DNA from: RPQK01 sp041946865 | Lineage (GTDB): Bacteria > Acidobacteriota > UBA6911 > RPQK01 | Assembly: GCA_041946865.1 (NCBI GenBank) | Contig: JBHGBF010000006.1 | Coordinates: 1-49,860 of the forward strand | DNA: 49,860 bases | Reading direction: 5' to 3' | Shown: positions 1 to 9,308 of the stretch, one piece after another | Layout: every line of letters begins with the position of its first letter | How positions within the stretch are numbered: the stretch's first letter is position 1 | The notes under the pieces: generated by a model | What the model was told of the DNA's origin: nothing | What the model saw: the letters and a program-made list of their open reading frames with translations, nothing else | Database searches by the model: none | Translations under genes and position numbers: made by a program

Positions 1-89
1 AGGCTTGGTGAAGCACCGGCCTCTCTCCTCGTTGCTGCCACACTCCGAACAAAAAACTGGAGGGGGTGCATGTCCGAGAATGCATAGTC

Positions 90-118
90 TTGACTCCACT
101 CCCACGCCCGTCTATAGT
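90..118 (+). promoter_or_regulatory. sigma70-like promoter of the gap-pgk-tpiA-secG operon
   Basis: A TTGACT box (90-95) and a TATAGT box (113-118) are separated by 17 bases, close to the vegetative consensus. They lie about 110 bases upstream of the GAPDH start, with no competing gene between. Transcription would start near 125 and give a leader of roughly 105 bases. Assignment is by consensus only. Confidence 0.6.
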
Positions 119-230
119 TTGATTTTTGTTCCGTTCTGCCTCGTCAGATCGGTGATGAGCCCTCCAGCCCAAGGACGCGGTTCAGAGATAGCTAACGTTC
201 TGACAATAACCAGGTGATAGGAGGATATTC

Positions 231-1295
<1,065 letters not shown>

Positions 1296-1332
1296 CGGGG
1301 TTACACGACCGGAAGCGACTGGCGTGTATTGG

Positions 1333-1362
1333 AAAGGACCGCGGGCATGACCGCGGTCCTTT
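1333..1362 (+). terminator. hairpin between gap and pgk (attenuator or processing site)
   Basis: A perfect 12-bp stem (1333-1344 pairing with 1351-1362) closes a 6-base loop and is followed by a short, interrupted T-rich stretch. It lies 37 bases after the gap stop codon and about 90 bases before pgk. The weak T tract suggests a partial terminator, attenuator or mRNA-stability element rather than full termination, because pgk has no evident promoter of its own. The role is inferred from structure. Confidence 0.55.
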
Positions 1363-1454
1363 CTATGCTTCCCGGAGCCCGCGAAGCTTCGCTGCAGAAC
1401 CGGTTGCCGGCGGTCCGCGCCGGTGTCCGACTAATAGGAGAGAAGACAAAGACT

Positions 1455-2642
1455 ATGGCCAAAATGTCTATTCGAGATCTTGATCTCGCGGGTAAACGTC
1501 TTTTCATGAGGGTGGATTTCAACGTCCCTATCAAGGACGGGAAGGTTTCCGATGACACTCGGATTCGGGCCTCGATGCCCAGCATCAGGCTGGCTCAGGA
1601 AAAGAAGGCGAAGATCATCCTGGCCTCACACCTGGGCCGGCCGAAGGGTAAGCCTCAACCCGAATACTCCCTGAAGCCGGTGGCCGAGCGCCTTTCGGCG
1701 ATTCTCGACCAGCCGGCGCAGTTTGCCCCTGACTGCATCGGCTCCGAAGTGGAGGCCCAGGCCAGGGCCCTGGGTCCGGGACAGGTTCTGCTGCTCGAGA
1801 ACGTGCGTTTTCACGAGGGCGAAACCAAGAACGACCCTGACTTTTCGCGCCGGCTGGCGGTGCTGGCGGAAGTCTATGTCAACGACGCCTTCGGATCCGC
1901 TCACCGGGCCCATTCTTCCACGTACGGAGTCCCCGAAGTGCTGGGACAGGGCGCGGCCGGATTGCTGATGGAAAAAGAACTGGAATCGCTTTCGAAAGTC
2001 CTGTTTCATCCGGAAAGGCCGGTGGTTGCGATCCTTGGAGGCGCGAAAGTCTCCGACAAGATAGAGGTCATCGACAACTTCCTGAACTTCGCGGATGCCG
2101 TGCTCCTGGCCGGCGGCATGGCCTACACGTTTTTCAAAGCACAGGGGAAATACATCGGCAAGTCGCTCCTTGAAGAGGACAAACTCGATGTCGCCAAGGG
2201 CGTCCTTGCCAAAGCTCAGTCACGGGGTGTGAAGCTCCTTCTTCCGGTCGATCACGTGGTGGCGCCGAAGCTGGAGGCAGGCGTGGAAACCAGGATGATG
2301 GGCGTTGACCAGATCCCGGATGACTGGATGGGCCTGGATATCGGCGCCGGGACGATTGGGCAGTTTGAGGCTGAGATCGCCCGGGCAAAAACCATCATCT
2401 GGAACGGTCCTGTGGGTGTGTTTGAGATTGATTCGTTCGCCCAGGGCACGATGGCCATCGCGCGCGCCGTGGCAGGCGCCGGCGCCTTCAGCCTGATTGG
2501 TGGCGGCGATTCTATCGCGGCTGTCAAGAAGGCCGGCGTGACCGACAAGATCAGCCATATTTCGACTGGCGGCGGGGCCTCCCTCGAGTTCCTGGCCGGC
2601 CAGAAGCTGCCCGGGGTCGAAATCCTGACGGAGAGTAAATAG
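1455..2642 (+). CDS. pgk: phosphoglycerate kinase
   Basis: Cytosolic kinase transferring the acyl phosphate of 1,3-bisphosphoglycerate to ADP. The protein is 395 residues, normal for bacterial PGK. The family motif RVDFNVPIKDG lies near residue 20, the substrate-binding Arg/His region SHLGRPKG near residue 55, and the nucleotide-binding glycine block LIGGGDS near residue 350. The reading frame is open upstream to 1329, but the ATG at 1455 is chosen because it follows AGGAG (1437-1441) and because homology begins at MAKMSIRDLDL. It is the second gene of the glycolytic operon. Confidence 0.96.
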   Translation: MAKMSIRDLDLAGKRLFMRVDFNVPIKDGKVSDDTRIRASMPSIRLAQEKKAKIILASHLGRPKGKPQPEYSLKPVAERLSAILDQPAQFAPDCIGSEVEAQARALGPGQVLLLENVRFHEGETKNDPDFSRRLAVLAEVYVNDAFGSAHRAHSSTYGVPEVLGQGAAGLLMEKELESLSKVLFHPERPVVAILGGAKVSDKIEVIDNFLNFADAVLLAGGMAYTFFKAQGKYIGKSLLEEDKLDVAKGVLAKAQSRGVKLLLPVDHVVAPKLEAGVETRMMGVDQIPDDWMGLDIGAGTIGQFEAEIARAKTIIWNGPVGVFEIDSFAQGTMAIARAVAGAGAFSLIGGGDSIAAVKKAGVTDKISHISTGGGASLEFLAGQKLPGVEILTESK

Positions 2643-2647
2643 GACAG

Positions 2648-2680
2648 GGCCGTAAGCGCAGCATCTTTCGCGGACCGTCA
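2648..2680 (+). repeat. degenerate copy of the 39-bp dispersed repeat (family B)
   Basis: The pgk-tpiA spacer holds a diverged version of the element GAGCCGCAAGCGCAGCGTC... found at 16187-16225 (inverted), 21858-21896 and 42585-42625. About two thirds of positions match by eye. It starts 5 bases after the pgk stop. Being diverged, this copy is less certain than the others. Confidence 0.4.
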
Positions 2681-2723
2681 GCGGACGGGGGGCGCGCCGG
2701 GTGCGATCCGCTGCAGCGGAGTC

Positions 2724-3482
2724 ATGACTATGAACAGACAGACTGTCATTGCAGGTAACTGGAAGATGTTCAAGACCAATGCCGAGGCCGAGGCGATGGT
2801 CAAAGAATTGCGAACGCTGGTGGACGGCACCGATAAGGTTGAAGTCGTCGTCTGCCCGCCTTTTACCGCCCTTTCGACGGTGGCTGCGGCGCTCAAAGGA
2901 AGCCGCATTGCGGTGGGAGCGCAGGACGTATACTGGGAAGACCAGGGGGCGTTCACTGGCGAAGTCTCTGTCCACATGCTGTGGAGCAGCGGCTGCCGGT
3001 ACTGCATCATCGGGCATTCCGAGCGGCGGCAGTATTTCCATGAGACGGATGAAACGGTCAATCGGAAGCTGAAGAAGCTCCTCGGGTCAGAGTTGATTCC
3101 GATCATGTGTGTCGGGGAGATGCTGGCCGAGAGGGAAGCGGGCAAGATCCAAGAAGTGGTTCTGGGCCAGATGGATCGCGGCCTGGCTGGATTGACAGGT
3201 GATCAGATATCCCGTATCATCGTCGCTTACGAACCGGTTTGGGCGATCGGCACCGGCAAGACGGCTACACCTCAGATTGCCGAAGACGTTCACTCCATGA
3301 TCCGCAAATGGCTGGCGGGACGCGCTTCCACGCAGGTAGCAGAGGCGGTGCGAATCCTCTACGGAGGAAGCGTCAAACCGGATAACGCGAGCGATTTGAT
3401 GGCCCAGCCGGATATCGACGGAGCCCTGGTCGGCGGGGCCAGCCTCGATGCGAGGTCGTTCGCGAAAATCGTGAAATTCTAG
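2724..3482 (+). CDS. tpiA: triosephosphate isomerase
   Basis: Interconverts dihydroxyacetone phosphate and glyceraldehyde 3-phosphate in the cytosol. At 252 residues it has the usual length. Visible motifs are GNWKMF with the catalytic Lys (residues 11-16), GHSERR with the electrophilic His (near residue 98), YEPVWAIGTGK with the catalytic Glu (near residue 170), and the phosphate-binding YGGSVKPDN. Start codons at 2724 and 2730 are both possible; the purine-rich CAGCGGAGTC before 2724 is only a weak ribosome site. It is the third gene of the operon, 23 bases before secG. Confidence 0.96.
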   Translation: MTMNRQTVIAGNWKMFKTNAEAEAMVKELRTLVDGTDKVEVVVCPPFTALSTVAAALKGSRIAVGAQDVYWEDQGAFTGEVSVHMLWSSGCRYCIIGHSERRQYFHETDETVNRKLKKLLGSELIPIMCVGEMLAEREAGKIQEVVLGQMDRGLAGLTGDQISRIIVAYEPVWAIGTGKTATPQIAEDVHSMIRKWLAGRASTQVAEAVRILYGGSVKPDNASDLMAQPDIDGALVGGASLDARSFAKIVKF

Positions 3483-3504
3483 GCTGGCGGTCGAAACGAC
3501 ATAT

Positions 3505-3897
3505 ATGTTTACGTTACTCGTTATTCTTCATGTCCTGGCTTCCCTGGTTTTGATTCTGGTCGTCCTGTTGCAGTCGGGGAAGGCGGGAGATCTGGCTTCG
3601 GCTTTTGGCGGCGCGGGCACGCAGACAGCTTTCGGCGCCCGCGGGGCGGCCACGGTCCTGAGCAAGGCGACCACGGTCTGCGCCATCGTCTTCATGGTGA
3701 CTTCGCTCGGGCTCTCGATTACCTATCTACGCGGGACAAAAGGGAGCAGCGTCATGGAGGGGGTGAGGACCGCTCCCACGACGACTGCGCCCAAGCCGGC
3801 CAACCCGGCCGAGCGTTCGGGCGGCAGTCCGGCGCAGACAGCGCCGCAGCAGCAACAGCAGACGCCCCCGCCCGCCCAACAGCCAGAAAAGAAGTGA
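3505..3897 (+). CDS. secG: preprotein translocase subunit SecG
   Basis: Small accessory subunit of the SecYEG channel in the inner membrane. The 130-residue protein has two transmembrane helices (residues 3-23 and 52-72) flanking the conserved stretch LLQSGKAGDLASAFGG. The C-terminal tail (residues 90-130) is rich in Pro, Thr and Gln and is a low-complexity extension. Its place between tpiA and a tRNA-Leu gene is widely conserved in bacteria, which supports the call. The stop codon is 5 bases before the tRNA, so the tRNA is probably processed from the same transcript. Confidence 0.93.
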   Translation: MFTLLVILHVLASLVLILVVLLQSGKAGDLASAFGGAGTQTAFGARGAATVLSKATTVCAIVFMVTSLGLSITYLRGTKGSSVMEGVRTAPTTTAPKPANPAERSGGSPAQTAPQQQQQTPPPAQQPEKK

Positions 3898-3902
3898 CCC
3901 GT

Positions 3903-3990
3903 GCCGGAGTGGTGGAATTTGGCAGACACACCATCTTGAGGGGGTGGCGCTCGAAAGGGCGTGCGGGTTCAAATCCCGCCTCCGGCACCA
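3903..3990 (+). tRNA. tRNA-Leu(GAG)
   Basis: A complete class II tRNA. The 7-bp acceptor stem (GCCGGAG 3903-3909 with CTCCGGC 3980-3986), discriminator A and encoded CCA (3988-3990) are visible. The T arm is GCGGG-TTCAAAT-CCCGC (3963-3979). The anticodon stem CCATC/GGTGG encloses the loop TTGAGGG, giving anticodon GAG, which reads CUC and CUU. The long variable arm (CGCTC-GAAA-GGGCG) is typical of Leu. It lies in the secG transcript and is followed by an intrinsic terminator. Confidence 0.95.
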
Positions 3991-3997
3991 CCATTCA

Positions 3998-4033
3998 GGG
4001 GACCCAGCAGTGACGCGGGTCCCCTTTCTTTTT
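3998..4033 (+). terminator. rho-independent terminator of the glycolytic/tRNA operon
   Basis: A perfect 8-bp stem GGGGACCC (3998-4005) / GGGTCCCC (4017-4024) with an 11-base loop is followed directly by TTTCTTTTT. It lies 8 bases after the tRNA CCA end and is the best-formed intrinsic terminator in the window. Confidence 0.85.
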
Positions 4034-4080
4034 GCCCGCACGTCGCATCCCATTTGCATCCCCGGCAGACGGAAAGCGCA

Positions 4081-4170
4081 CCATTCGGCACTTGCACCGC
4101 TTATGTTCACGTCCTCCCGGATATGCAGGAAGAAGCGGCGGCGAAAATCAGCAGTCTGCTGCACGGATAG
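4081..4170 (+). pseudogene. C-terminal remnant of a tyrosine recombinase (integrase)
   Basis: The frame 4081-4170 ends with a peptide whose core is AYVHVLPDMQEEAA followed by LLHG and a stop. This closely resembles the last 25 residues of phage-type integrases, where the Tyr of the YSHVLP motif is the catalytic nucleophile. No other part of the gene is recognisable upstream. Its place 90 bases downstream of tRNA-Leu, a common integration target, supports a relic of an integrated element. The match is short, so confidence is moderate. Confidence 0.55.
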
Positions 4171-4320
4171 GAAGCGCGAGAAACCCGATGGGTCAGATCG
4201 CCTAATGATAGAGAGTCCACCAACCAGGTCCAAGGTAGCCGAAATAGTCGTCAAGAAAAGGATTTCATGAAACAATGATTGCGTAGAAATCTTCAGTTCT
4301 TGGGTCTAGAATCCGTGAAC

Positions 4321-5000
4321 ATGGAACGAAAGGGACAGAGCCCCTTTTACCCTGGACAACCGGTTCCTGTCGAACTGTTCGTTGGTCGAACGGCCGAGAT
4401 CAACCGCGTTAGCCGGGCAGCCCAGCAAGTAGCACAAGGAAACCCCAGGCAATTTTCATAATGGGCGAGTACGGGATTGGAAAGAGTTCGCTCGCCAAGT
4501 TCATCCGAGTCTTGGCTGAGGATGACCCGGGCCTCATCGGCTTCCATGTGTTGCTCGGTCAAGCGGACTCGATTGATCTGTTGTGCCAAGCCACAGTTCA
4601 GGCGATCATAGAGAACCAACAACAGCGACAGACCGCGACCGAAAAGCTACGACATCTCTTGGCAGATTATCTCGTACGCACTTGTGGATGTCGGCCGGAA
4701 ATTCGTGGACCAACAGGTTTACGCAGCGTTACGAAGCGAACACTATCAGAGCATCCTGAATAAACTCGCCAAGCGGATTTCGACCTCACCTTCACTCGAA
4801 AGCAACTGAGCAAGGGTCTGAACGGAGAAGAGATTAAGAAGCTGGACAACTTTCTAAATAGGATGCAGAAACTAAAGGTGATACGAAAGGGAGACACCCA
4901 GGGGGAATATGTCTTCTGCGATCGCCTCACGCGGCTCTATATTCGAGCTAGTGCCGGTATCAAGGCTGCGGGCAAGCGTCCTGCTCGTGCTCTCGGTTAA
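4321..5000 (+). pseudogene. frameshifted AAA-type ATPase with C-terminal winged-helix-like end
   Basis: Pieces of one ATPase appear in successive frames. Residues from the ATG at 4321 include the N-terminal FYPGQPVPVELFVGR, typical of AAA_16-like ATPases. Near 4450 the frame shifts by one base into a Walker A motif, MGEYGIGKSSLAKF. Around 4690 a second shift leads to a piece beginning VDVGRKFVDQQVYAALRSEH, and a third near 4775 restores the Walker A frame, just after a stop at 4761-4763. The last part (4776-5000) includes LNRMQKLKVIRKGD and DRLTRLYIRA, resembling the winged-helix end of such proteins. The region between Walker A and the second piece is too short for a complete ATPase, so material is also missing. 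It follows an integrase remnant and is probably dead cargo of that element. Confidence 0.8.
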
Positions 5001-5128
5001 CCAGCTTCTAGTCTCCTCCTGCAAATGATCCCCGCTGGCTCAGCCAAAGCTCTCACCGACGCGGGCTTCTAACTGCGTGGCCTCTTGCGAAAAATGCGAC
5101 ATTCGCGGGTAGTCGTTCAGTCGCATCT

Positions 5129-5220
5129 GTTCGTAGTTCCGGCTTCAGCCAGGCGGCTGAGAGCGCGTCGCTGCGAACGGATACGCTCTGAACTGCCCGG
5201 CTGAAGCCGGAACTACGAAC
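5129..5220. repeat. REP-like inverted repeat (family A) 3' of the alkaline phosphatase gene
   Basis: Two perfect 22-base arms (5129-5150 and 5199-5220) face each other across 48 bases. The arm contains GTAGTTCCGGCTTCAGCC, related to the core GTAGTGCCGCCTTCAGGCGG of the hairpin at 30730-30848. The element lies 17 bases beyond the stop codon of the minus-strand alkaline phosphatase gene, so it may act as a 3' stabiliser or terminator for that mRNA. The rest of 5001-5236 shows no gene. Confidence 0.8.
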
Positions 5221-5236
5221 AAATTCGTGGAGGACG

Positions 5237-6412
5237 CTACCGCTGCGATACTTCGCGCCTGGTGTCGCCGGCGGTCCAGCCATAGGCGGCCATCATGATG
5301 CCGAACAGGTCGCTGTTCGCGATGAAGCCGCGAATCCTCTCGGCGCCTGGGCCCTTTGCCGCGACCAGGACCTGCTCGCCGGAGTGGCCGCTGCCCACGC
5401 TTATAAAAGGCTTGGGCGGTTTGGACGAGGCGCCGGCAGGCTCGTCGCCGTCCATCAACGGCTGTCCGGGCTTGCCTCCGACCAGCCGGATGTCAAAGGA
5501 GTGATCCGCGCAGAAGATGACGAGGGTCTCTTCACCGGCCCGCTCGGCGATCTGGCGGACCATGCGATCGAGCACGCCGACGTGCTCGAGCCCCAGTTTG
5601 AGCTTGTCGGTGTGCACGTCGCATTCGGCCATCAGGAAGTACCCTTTCGGATTTTTCGAGAGAGTCTCGATGGCGTGCAGAGCGAGGCTGGGCAAGTCGA
5701 AGTCCATGCTGTCGAAGACGGCGACCGTACGCCCGCGAGAAGCGAGGGCCTCTGCCGGTGTTCTGACATAACTGTATTTGAGTTTTTGGAGCTCCGCCTT
5801 CAGATCGATGTCCAGTTGATCGGCGGCGAGCACGACGTTCTGGCGTCCGGCGCCTATGAGCAGGTCGACCCCGTCCCCGAAGCGCGGCGCCAGAAACTGT
5901 CGCAGGATCTCCGGCGTGTTGCCGCGGTCGCTCACGTGCGCGTAGCAGGCGGCGGTCGTGGCATCGGTCACCGGGACATTGGACATGACCCCGGTCGACA
6001 GCCCGTGCTCCTCGGCGTACTCCAGGATAGTCTTAAGGATCGTCCCGTTCTTGGCGCCACGGATGGCGTCCGGGCCTTGTGACAGCACGCCGTTGTTGGT
6101 TTTGTGCCCGGTGACCAGCGCGGTCATTCCGGCGGCGGAATCAGTCACCCAGGCGTTGGAGGCTGAGGTATCCATGAGCGCCATGTGCGGCAAGGAGTGG
6201 ATAAACAATCCGTTCGGCTTGTTGTGGTGATACAGGCTCCCGGCATGGAGCGTGGGGATGCCCCCGGCATCACCGATGATAAGAATCACGTTACGGGCCC
6301 GGCCCGGTGGCTGATCGGCAGCGGCCGGGAGGCTGCCGGAAGCGAGAATGAGAAGAACAGAGACGCGCGCGATGGCCGACAGCCACGCTTTTCCTGATTC
6401 GAGTCTTGTCAT
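5237..6412 (-). CDS. secreted alkaline phosphatase
   Basis: Exported phosphomonoesterase of the PhoA superfamily, acting outside the inner membrane to release phosphate. Residues 1-32 form a signal peptide with a hydrophobic core. The metal ligand Asp48 lies in LIIGDAGG, and the nucleophile Ser92 in the block WVTDSAAGMTALVTGHK. The second metal-site block FCADHSFD and the final His block SGHSGEQVLVAAKGPGAE are present. The usual EGGxIDxxxH ligand motif is replaced by AECDVHTDKLK, a variant site. At 391 residues it is compact for the family. The ATG at 6412 follows GAGGAG. It lies downstream of the DUF4097 pair on the same strand, but 115 bases of spacing and its own ribosome site leave the operon link open. 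Confidence 0.88.
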   Translation of the reverse strand: MTRLESGKAWLSAIARVSVLLILASGSLPAAADQPPGRARNVILIIGDAGGIPTLHAGSLYHHNKPNGLFIHSLPHMALMDTSASNAWVTDSAAGMTALVTGHKTNNGVLSQGPDAIRGAKNGTILKTILEYAEEHGLSTGVMSNVPVTDATTAACYAHVSDRGNTPEILRQFLAPRFGDGVDLLIGAGRQNVVLAADQLDIDLKAELQKLKYSYVRTPAEALASRGRTVAVFDSMDFDLPSLALHAIETLSKNPKGYFLMAECDVHTDKLKLGLEHVGVLDRMVRQIAERAGEETLVIFCADHSFDIRLVGGKPGQPLMDGDEPAGASSKPPKPFISVGSGHSGEQVLVAAKGPGAERIRGFIANSDLFGIMMAAYGWTAGDTRREVSQR

Positions 6413-6527
6413 CGAAAGCTCCTCGTCGTCTTTTGTGTCCGGCAGAGTTTAGCAGCATTTGGGCTGCTTTCGAAGACAATCCACAGGGTCCGAAGAGCCG
6501 AACCAGTAGCGCGTCCTGACGGACTTG

Positions 6528-7388
6528 TTACTTCCCGGCTTTGCGGATGTAGATGTTTCCGGTGAAAGTCTTGAACTGAATTTCCGGACCGCCGCCGTTG
6601 ATCGTGCCGACGATGGCCCTTTCGATCTTCACCCGGTATTTCCCGGCCTTGGCGGGCTTGGCTGTCTCCGGGCCCGATGTCACCACTTCCGTCGTCATGT
6701 CGAAGTCGCTGAAGATCTCTCCCATCTGGGACTTGATATTCAACCGGGCTCGCGCGTCGGCGGGCAGGGTCAGGTCGATGTCCCCGTTCAGCGTGGTAAA
6801 AGACATGGTCTTGTCCGGGGCGAGCCGGGTGAACGCGGCATCGATCTCGCCGGTCACGGCGTTGGCCACAGCCGCTCCGGAGACCCCTTTGAGGGTGATG
6901 CTCCCGGTAGTGCTGCCGGCCTCGATCTCGCCGGTCACACCCTCGATCAGGATGTCTCCGTCCTTGACGGTGTTGAGTTTGACGGAGCTGGCTGCGGGGA
7001 CGAAGATAACCACGTTGACTACGTTCCGGAGGGAGCTGGATTGGACTGAGACGCGGTTGTTTTCCTCTTCGATCTCCAAGCCGGCAGTCGGAATAGTCAG
7101 GCGCTTCATGCCGCGAGCCTTGGCCTCCACGTCCGGCCTCGCTTTCGATTCGGGTGAGTCCTGCGCCTCTCTCTCCCCCTGCTCGATTCGCGCCTCGACA
7201 ATGACCTCGTTCCCCGGCTGGGTCTTAACGGTTATTCCTCCGCTCATCAGGTTTACCTCAAGCCTCGCCGGCTGGCCGGGATTGCTGAGAGGGACGGCAA
7301 AGCGCTCGGGCTGCTGGGCCCAGCCGGAAGATCCGGCCAGAAGGACCGATACTGCAAGAATGAGTGACGACTTAATGAATCTCATCAT
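6528..7388 (-). CDS. secreted DUF4097-family protein, copy 2
   Basis: Exported protein of unknown function. Residues 1-24 are a signal peptide ending near GWAQ. The rest is rich in short beta strands with Asp/Gly turns; phrases such as GDILIEGVTGEIEAGSTTG repeat along residues 130-210, typical of the right-handed beta-helix of DUF4097/adhesin-like proteins. It is a paralogue of its upstream neighbour (7580-8440), with the same length (286 aa) and domain plan. Both follow an ECF sigma/anti-sigma pair, suggesting an envelope role under that regulon. The start follows CGGAGAAAGCACC. No enzymatic motif is visible. Confidence 0.8.
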   Translation of the reverse strand: MMRFIKSSLILAVSVLLAGSSGWAQQPERFAVPLSNPGQPARLEVNLMSGGITVKTQPGNEVIVEARIEQGEREAQDSPESKARPDVEAKARGMKRLTIPTAGLEIEEENNRVSVQSSSLRNVVNVVIFVPAASSVKLNTVKDGDILIEGVTGEIEAGSTTGSITLKGVSGAAVANAVTGEIDAAFTRLAPDKTMSFTTLNGDIDLTLPADARARLNIKSQMGEIFSDFDMTTEVVTSGPETAKPAKAGKYRVKIERAIVGTINGGGPEIQFKTFTGNIYIRKAGK

Positions 7389-7579
7389 GGTGCTTTCTCC
7401 GCTCTGGTTTAGGCAACACTGTTGAATTGACTTTTCTGCCTGAGGGGGAAGATCCGGCGAACGGGAACCAGACCCAGGGTACCTGGAAAACGATACCCTG
7501 GGCTGCCTTGCCTAGTCCCTTCGGGACAAAAACAGGTTCCCCTCCGCGGGCAAAGACCCTTAAGTCAACAGTGTTGGGT

Positions 7580-8440
7580 TTAAAGGGCTCGATCGTGGAT
7601 CTCGACATCGCCGTTGGGAGTGTCGAACTTGAGCTCCGGTCCGCCCTTCCCGACGCGGACCCGGTAAAACTCATCGACTTTATAAATGGACTTCCCGTTC
7701 CTGGATTCGCGCCTGACCGGTAAGCCGGGCAGCGGAGTGACAGAGAAGTCGGTGAAGACATCTCCTTGCAGGGTCTTGAAATACAGATCGGCGGACAGAT
7801 CCCGCGGGAACGAGACTCGGACCTTGCCGCTGATGGTTCGGAAGTAGCAGGAATCATCCGGATTTCGGGCAAAATCGGCAGTCAGCGCGCCGGTGATCGT
7901 GGAGACCCGCCCGAAGCCGCTGATTCCGCTTAGCGTGGCGGTGCCGGTCACGACGCTGATGTCGAACTCGCCGGCGGAACCCGTAACGTTAATGTCTCCG
8001 TCCAGGACGGTCTTGAGCTCCAGGCGAGCGCGGACAGGAACCGTGACCTGATAGTCACAGGCCAGGCGCGCGTCCTTCAGGCGGTCCCAGTCATGGTCTT
8101 GACGACGGCCGTGACACCGGCGGAACGGGCCGTCGACGTACAGCCGGACGTGGTTCTCGGCCTGTGAGACGTCCAGCTTGACCTTCTCTGCAAACTCCCG
8201 GGCAACAGCCTCGGACGGCGCGGTCAGTCTCTTTGTCACAACAACCTGGATATCCGGCCGGCTGTGGGTAACTACGGTAATACCACCCCAGATGTTGTCG
8301 ATCAGAAGGCTCATCGGCGCTCCTGGCGCGGCAGGCGAGAACTGCCTTCGCAGGGTCTCCTTCTCTTCAACCGGGACGGCGGCTGCCGCCATCAGGAAGG
8401 CACAAACCGCCAACGGCAAATAAATGGATCGTTTAGTCAT
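7580..8440 (-). CDS. secreted DUF4097-family protein, copy 1
   Basis: Exported protein of unknown function, 286 aa. A signal peptide (residues 1-22) precedes a beta-rich region. Repeating strand-turn units such as DGDINVTGSAGEFDISVVTG (near residues 140-165) mark the DUF4097 beta-helix. A Cys/His-containing segment, RRCHGRRQDHDWDRL (near residues 108-122), is not seen in the paralogue and could be a local insert. The gene starts 28 bases after the anti-sigma gene, with a GGGAG ribosome site, so the three genes are probably cotranscribed. A 191-base spacer separates it from copy 2, with no gene visible in it. Confidence 0.8.
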   Translation of the reverse strand: MTKRSIYLPLAVCAFLMAAAAVPVEEKETLRRQFSPAAPGAPMSLLIDNIWGGITVVTHSRPDIQVVVTKRLTAPSEAVAREFAEKVKLDVSQAENHVRLYVDGPFRRCHGRRQDHDWDRLKDARLACDYQVTVPVRARLELKTVLDGDINVTGSAGEFDISVVTGTATLSGISGFGRVSTITGALTADFARNPDDSCYFRTISGKVRVSFPRDLSADLYFKTLQGDVFTDFSVTPLPGLPVRRESRNGKSIYKVDEFYRVRVGKGGPELKFDTPNGDVEIHDRAL

Positions 8441-8468
8441 GGCTAACTCCCGGAGCCCCGCCCGGCCG

Positions 8469-9284
8469 CTAGATCAGCTGAGCCAGGCCCCACTTCGCTC
8501 GTTCACGGACCGTCTGGTTCAGTTGTGGGTCATCCGCCAGGTCGCGCAGGACGGCGATGGACCGGTTTTCGCGCAAATTGACCATGGCATCGATTAGCGC
8601 GATCTGCACGAGGGGCGAATCCTGAGTCGAGAGTGAACGGACCATAGCGTCGCGGATCTCTTCATCGTCCGAGTAGTGCTGGAGCGCATCGACTGCCGCC
8701 AGACGGACGTTGACGCTCGGGTCGGAATTCATGGCGTCAACCAAGGCCCGCAGCACTTTCCGATCAGCCTCATCCAACCGCGTGCCCCAGGCGACTCCGC
8801 GCAGGCGCTCGCTCGCCGATGGCTGTTGAAGGAGCGAGATCGCCACAAGTCCTTTCATCTGCTCGAGTTCGGCGCGCAGCTGAGACACCTGTTGCTGTTG
8901 GGAACCACCCGCCTGTCCGGTGATCAGATGTCCGATGAGGGCGCCGATAAGCAGAAAGAAAGCGGGAAGGACCATGTGCAGGAGGGAAGGGCGTATGCCC
9001 GCGTGGCCGATCAGGCCGAAGTTCGCCCAGAAACCGGCCGGCCGGCGCGACTCGAGTTTCCGGGACGCGCTCTCCAGGTCCGCGTAAAATTGCTCTCGCA
9101 GACCCGGTCCGGGTTCCTGGTTGGGCAGCAGGGCCAACTTCTCCCAGACGCGGGCGATATCAGCGTATGCAGCCCGGCACTCGGCGCAATGCTCCAAATG
9201 GGTCTCAAGCTCGATCCCGTCCGACTCGCCGATGGTTCTCATCAGGTAGTCTGGAAGCAGGTGTCTGGTGTCTTCACAGTTCAT
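8469..9284 (-). CDS. anti-sigma factor with zinc finger, one TM helix and HEAT-like repeats
   Basis: Predicted to hold the neighbouring ECF sigma factor inactive at the inner membrane. The N-terminus has the ZAS zinc motif HxxxCxxC (His29, Cys33, Cys36 in HLEHCAEC). A transmembrane helix follows near residues 98-122 (PAFFLLIGALIGHLITG). Outside the membrane, a short coiled coil (QLRAELEQMKG) leads into two or three HEAT-like helical repeats (residues 165-271) with units such as VRLAAVDALQHYSDDEEIRD. A HEAT sensor domain is less usual than the common short or beta-rich ends of ZAS proteins. It starts 24 bases after the sigma gene with a GAGGAAG ribosome site. Confidence 0.85.
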   Translation of the reverse strand: MNCEDTRHLLPDYLMRTIGESDGIELETHLEHCAECRAAYADIARVWEKLALLPNQEPGPGLREQFYADLESASRKLESRRPAGFWANFGLIGHAGIRPSLLHMVLPAFFLLIGALIGHLITGQAGGSQQQQVSQLRAELEQMKGLVAISLLQQPSASERLRGVAWGTRLDEADRKVLRALVDAMNSDPSVNVRLAAVDALQHYSDDEEIRDAMVRSLSTQDSPLVQIALIDAMVNLRENRSIAVLRDLADDPQLNQTVRERAKWGLAQLI

Positions 9285-9308
9285 GGTGACTTCCTCAGTC
9301 TGTCCGCC

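Noticed and set aside
5..217. Short open frame before gap
   Set aside because: It runs through the promoter, has no ribosome site, and encodes a peptide without recognisable features.
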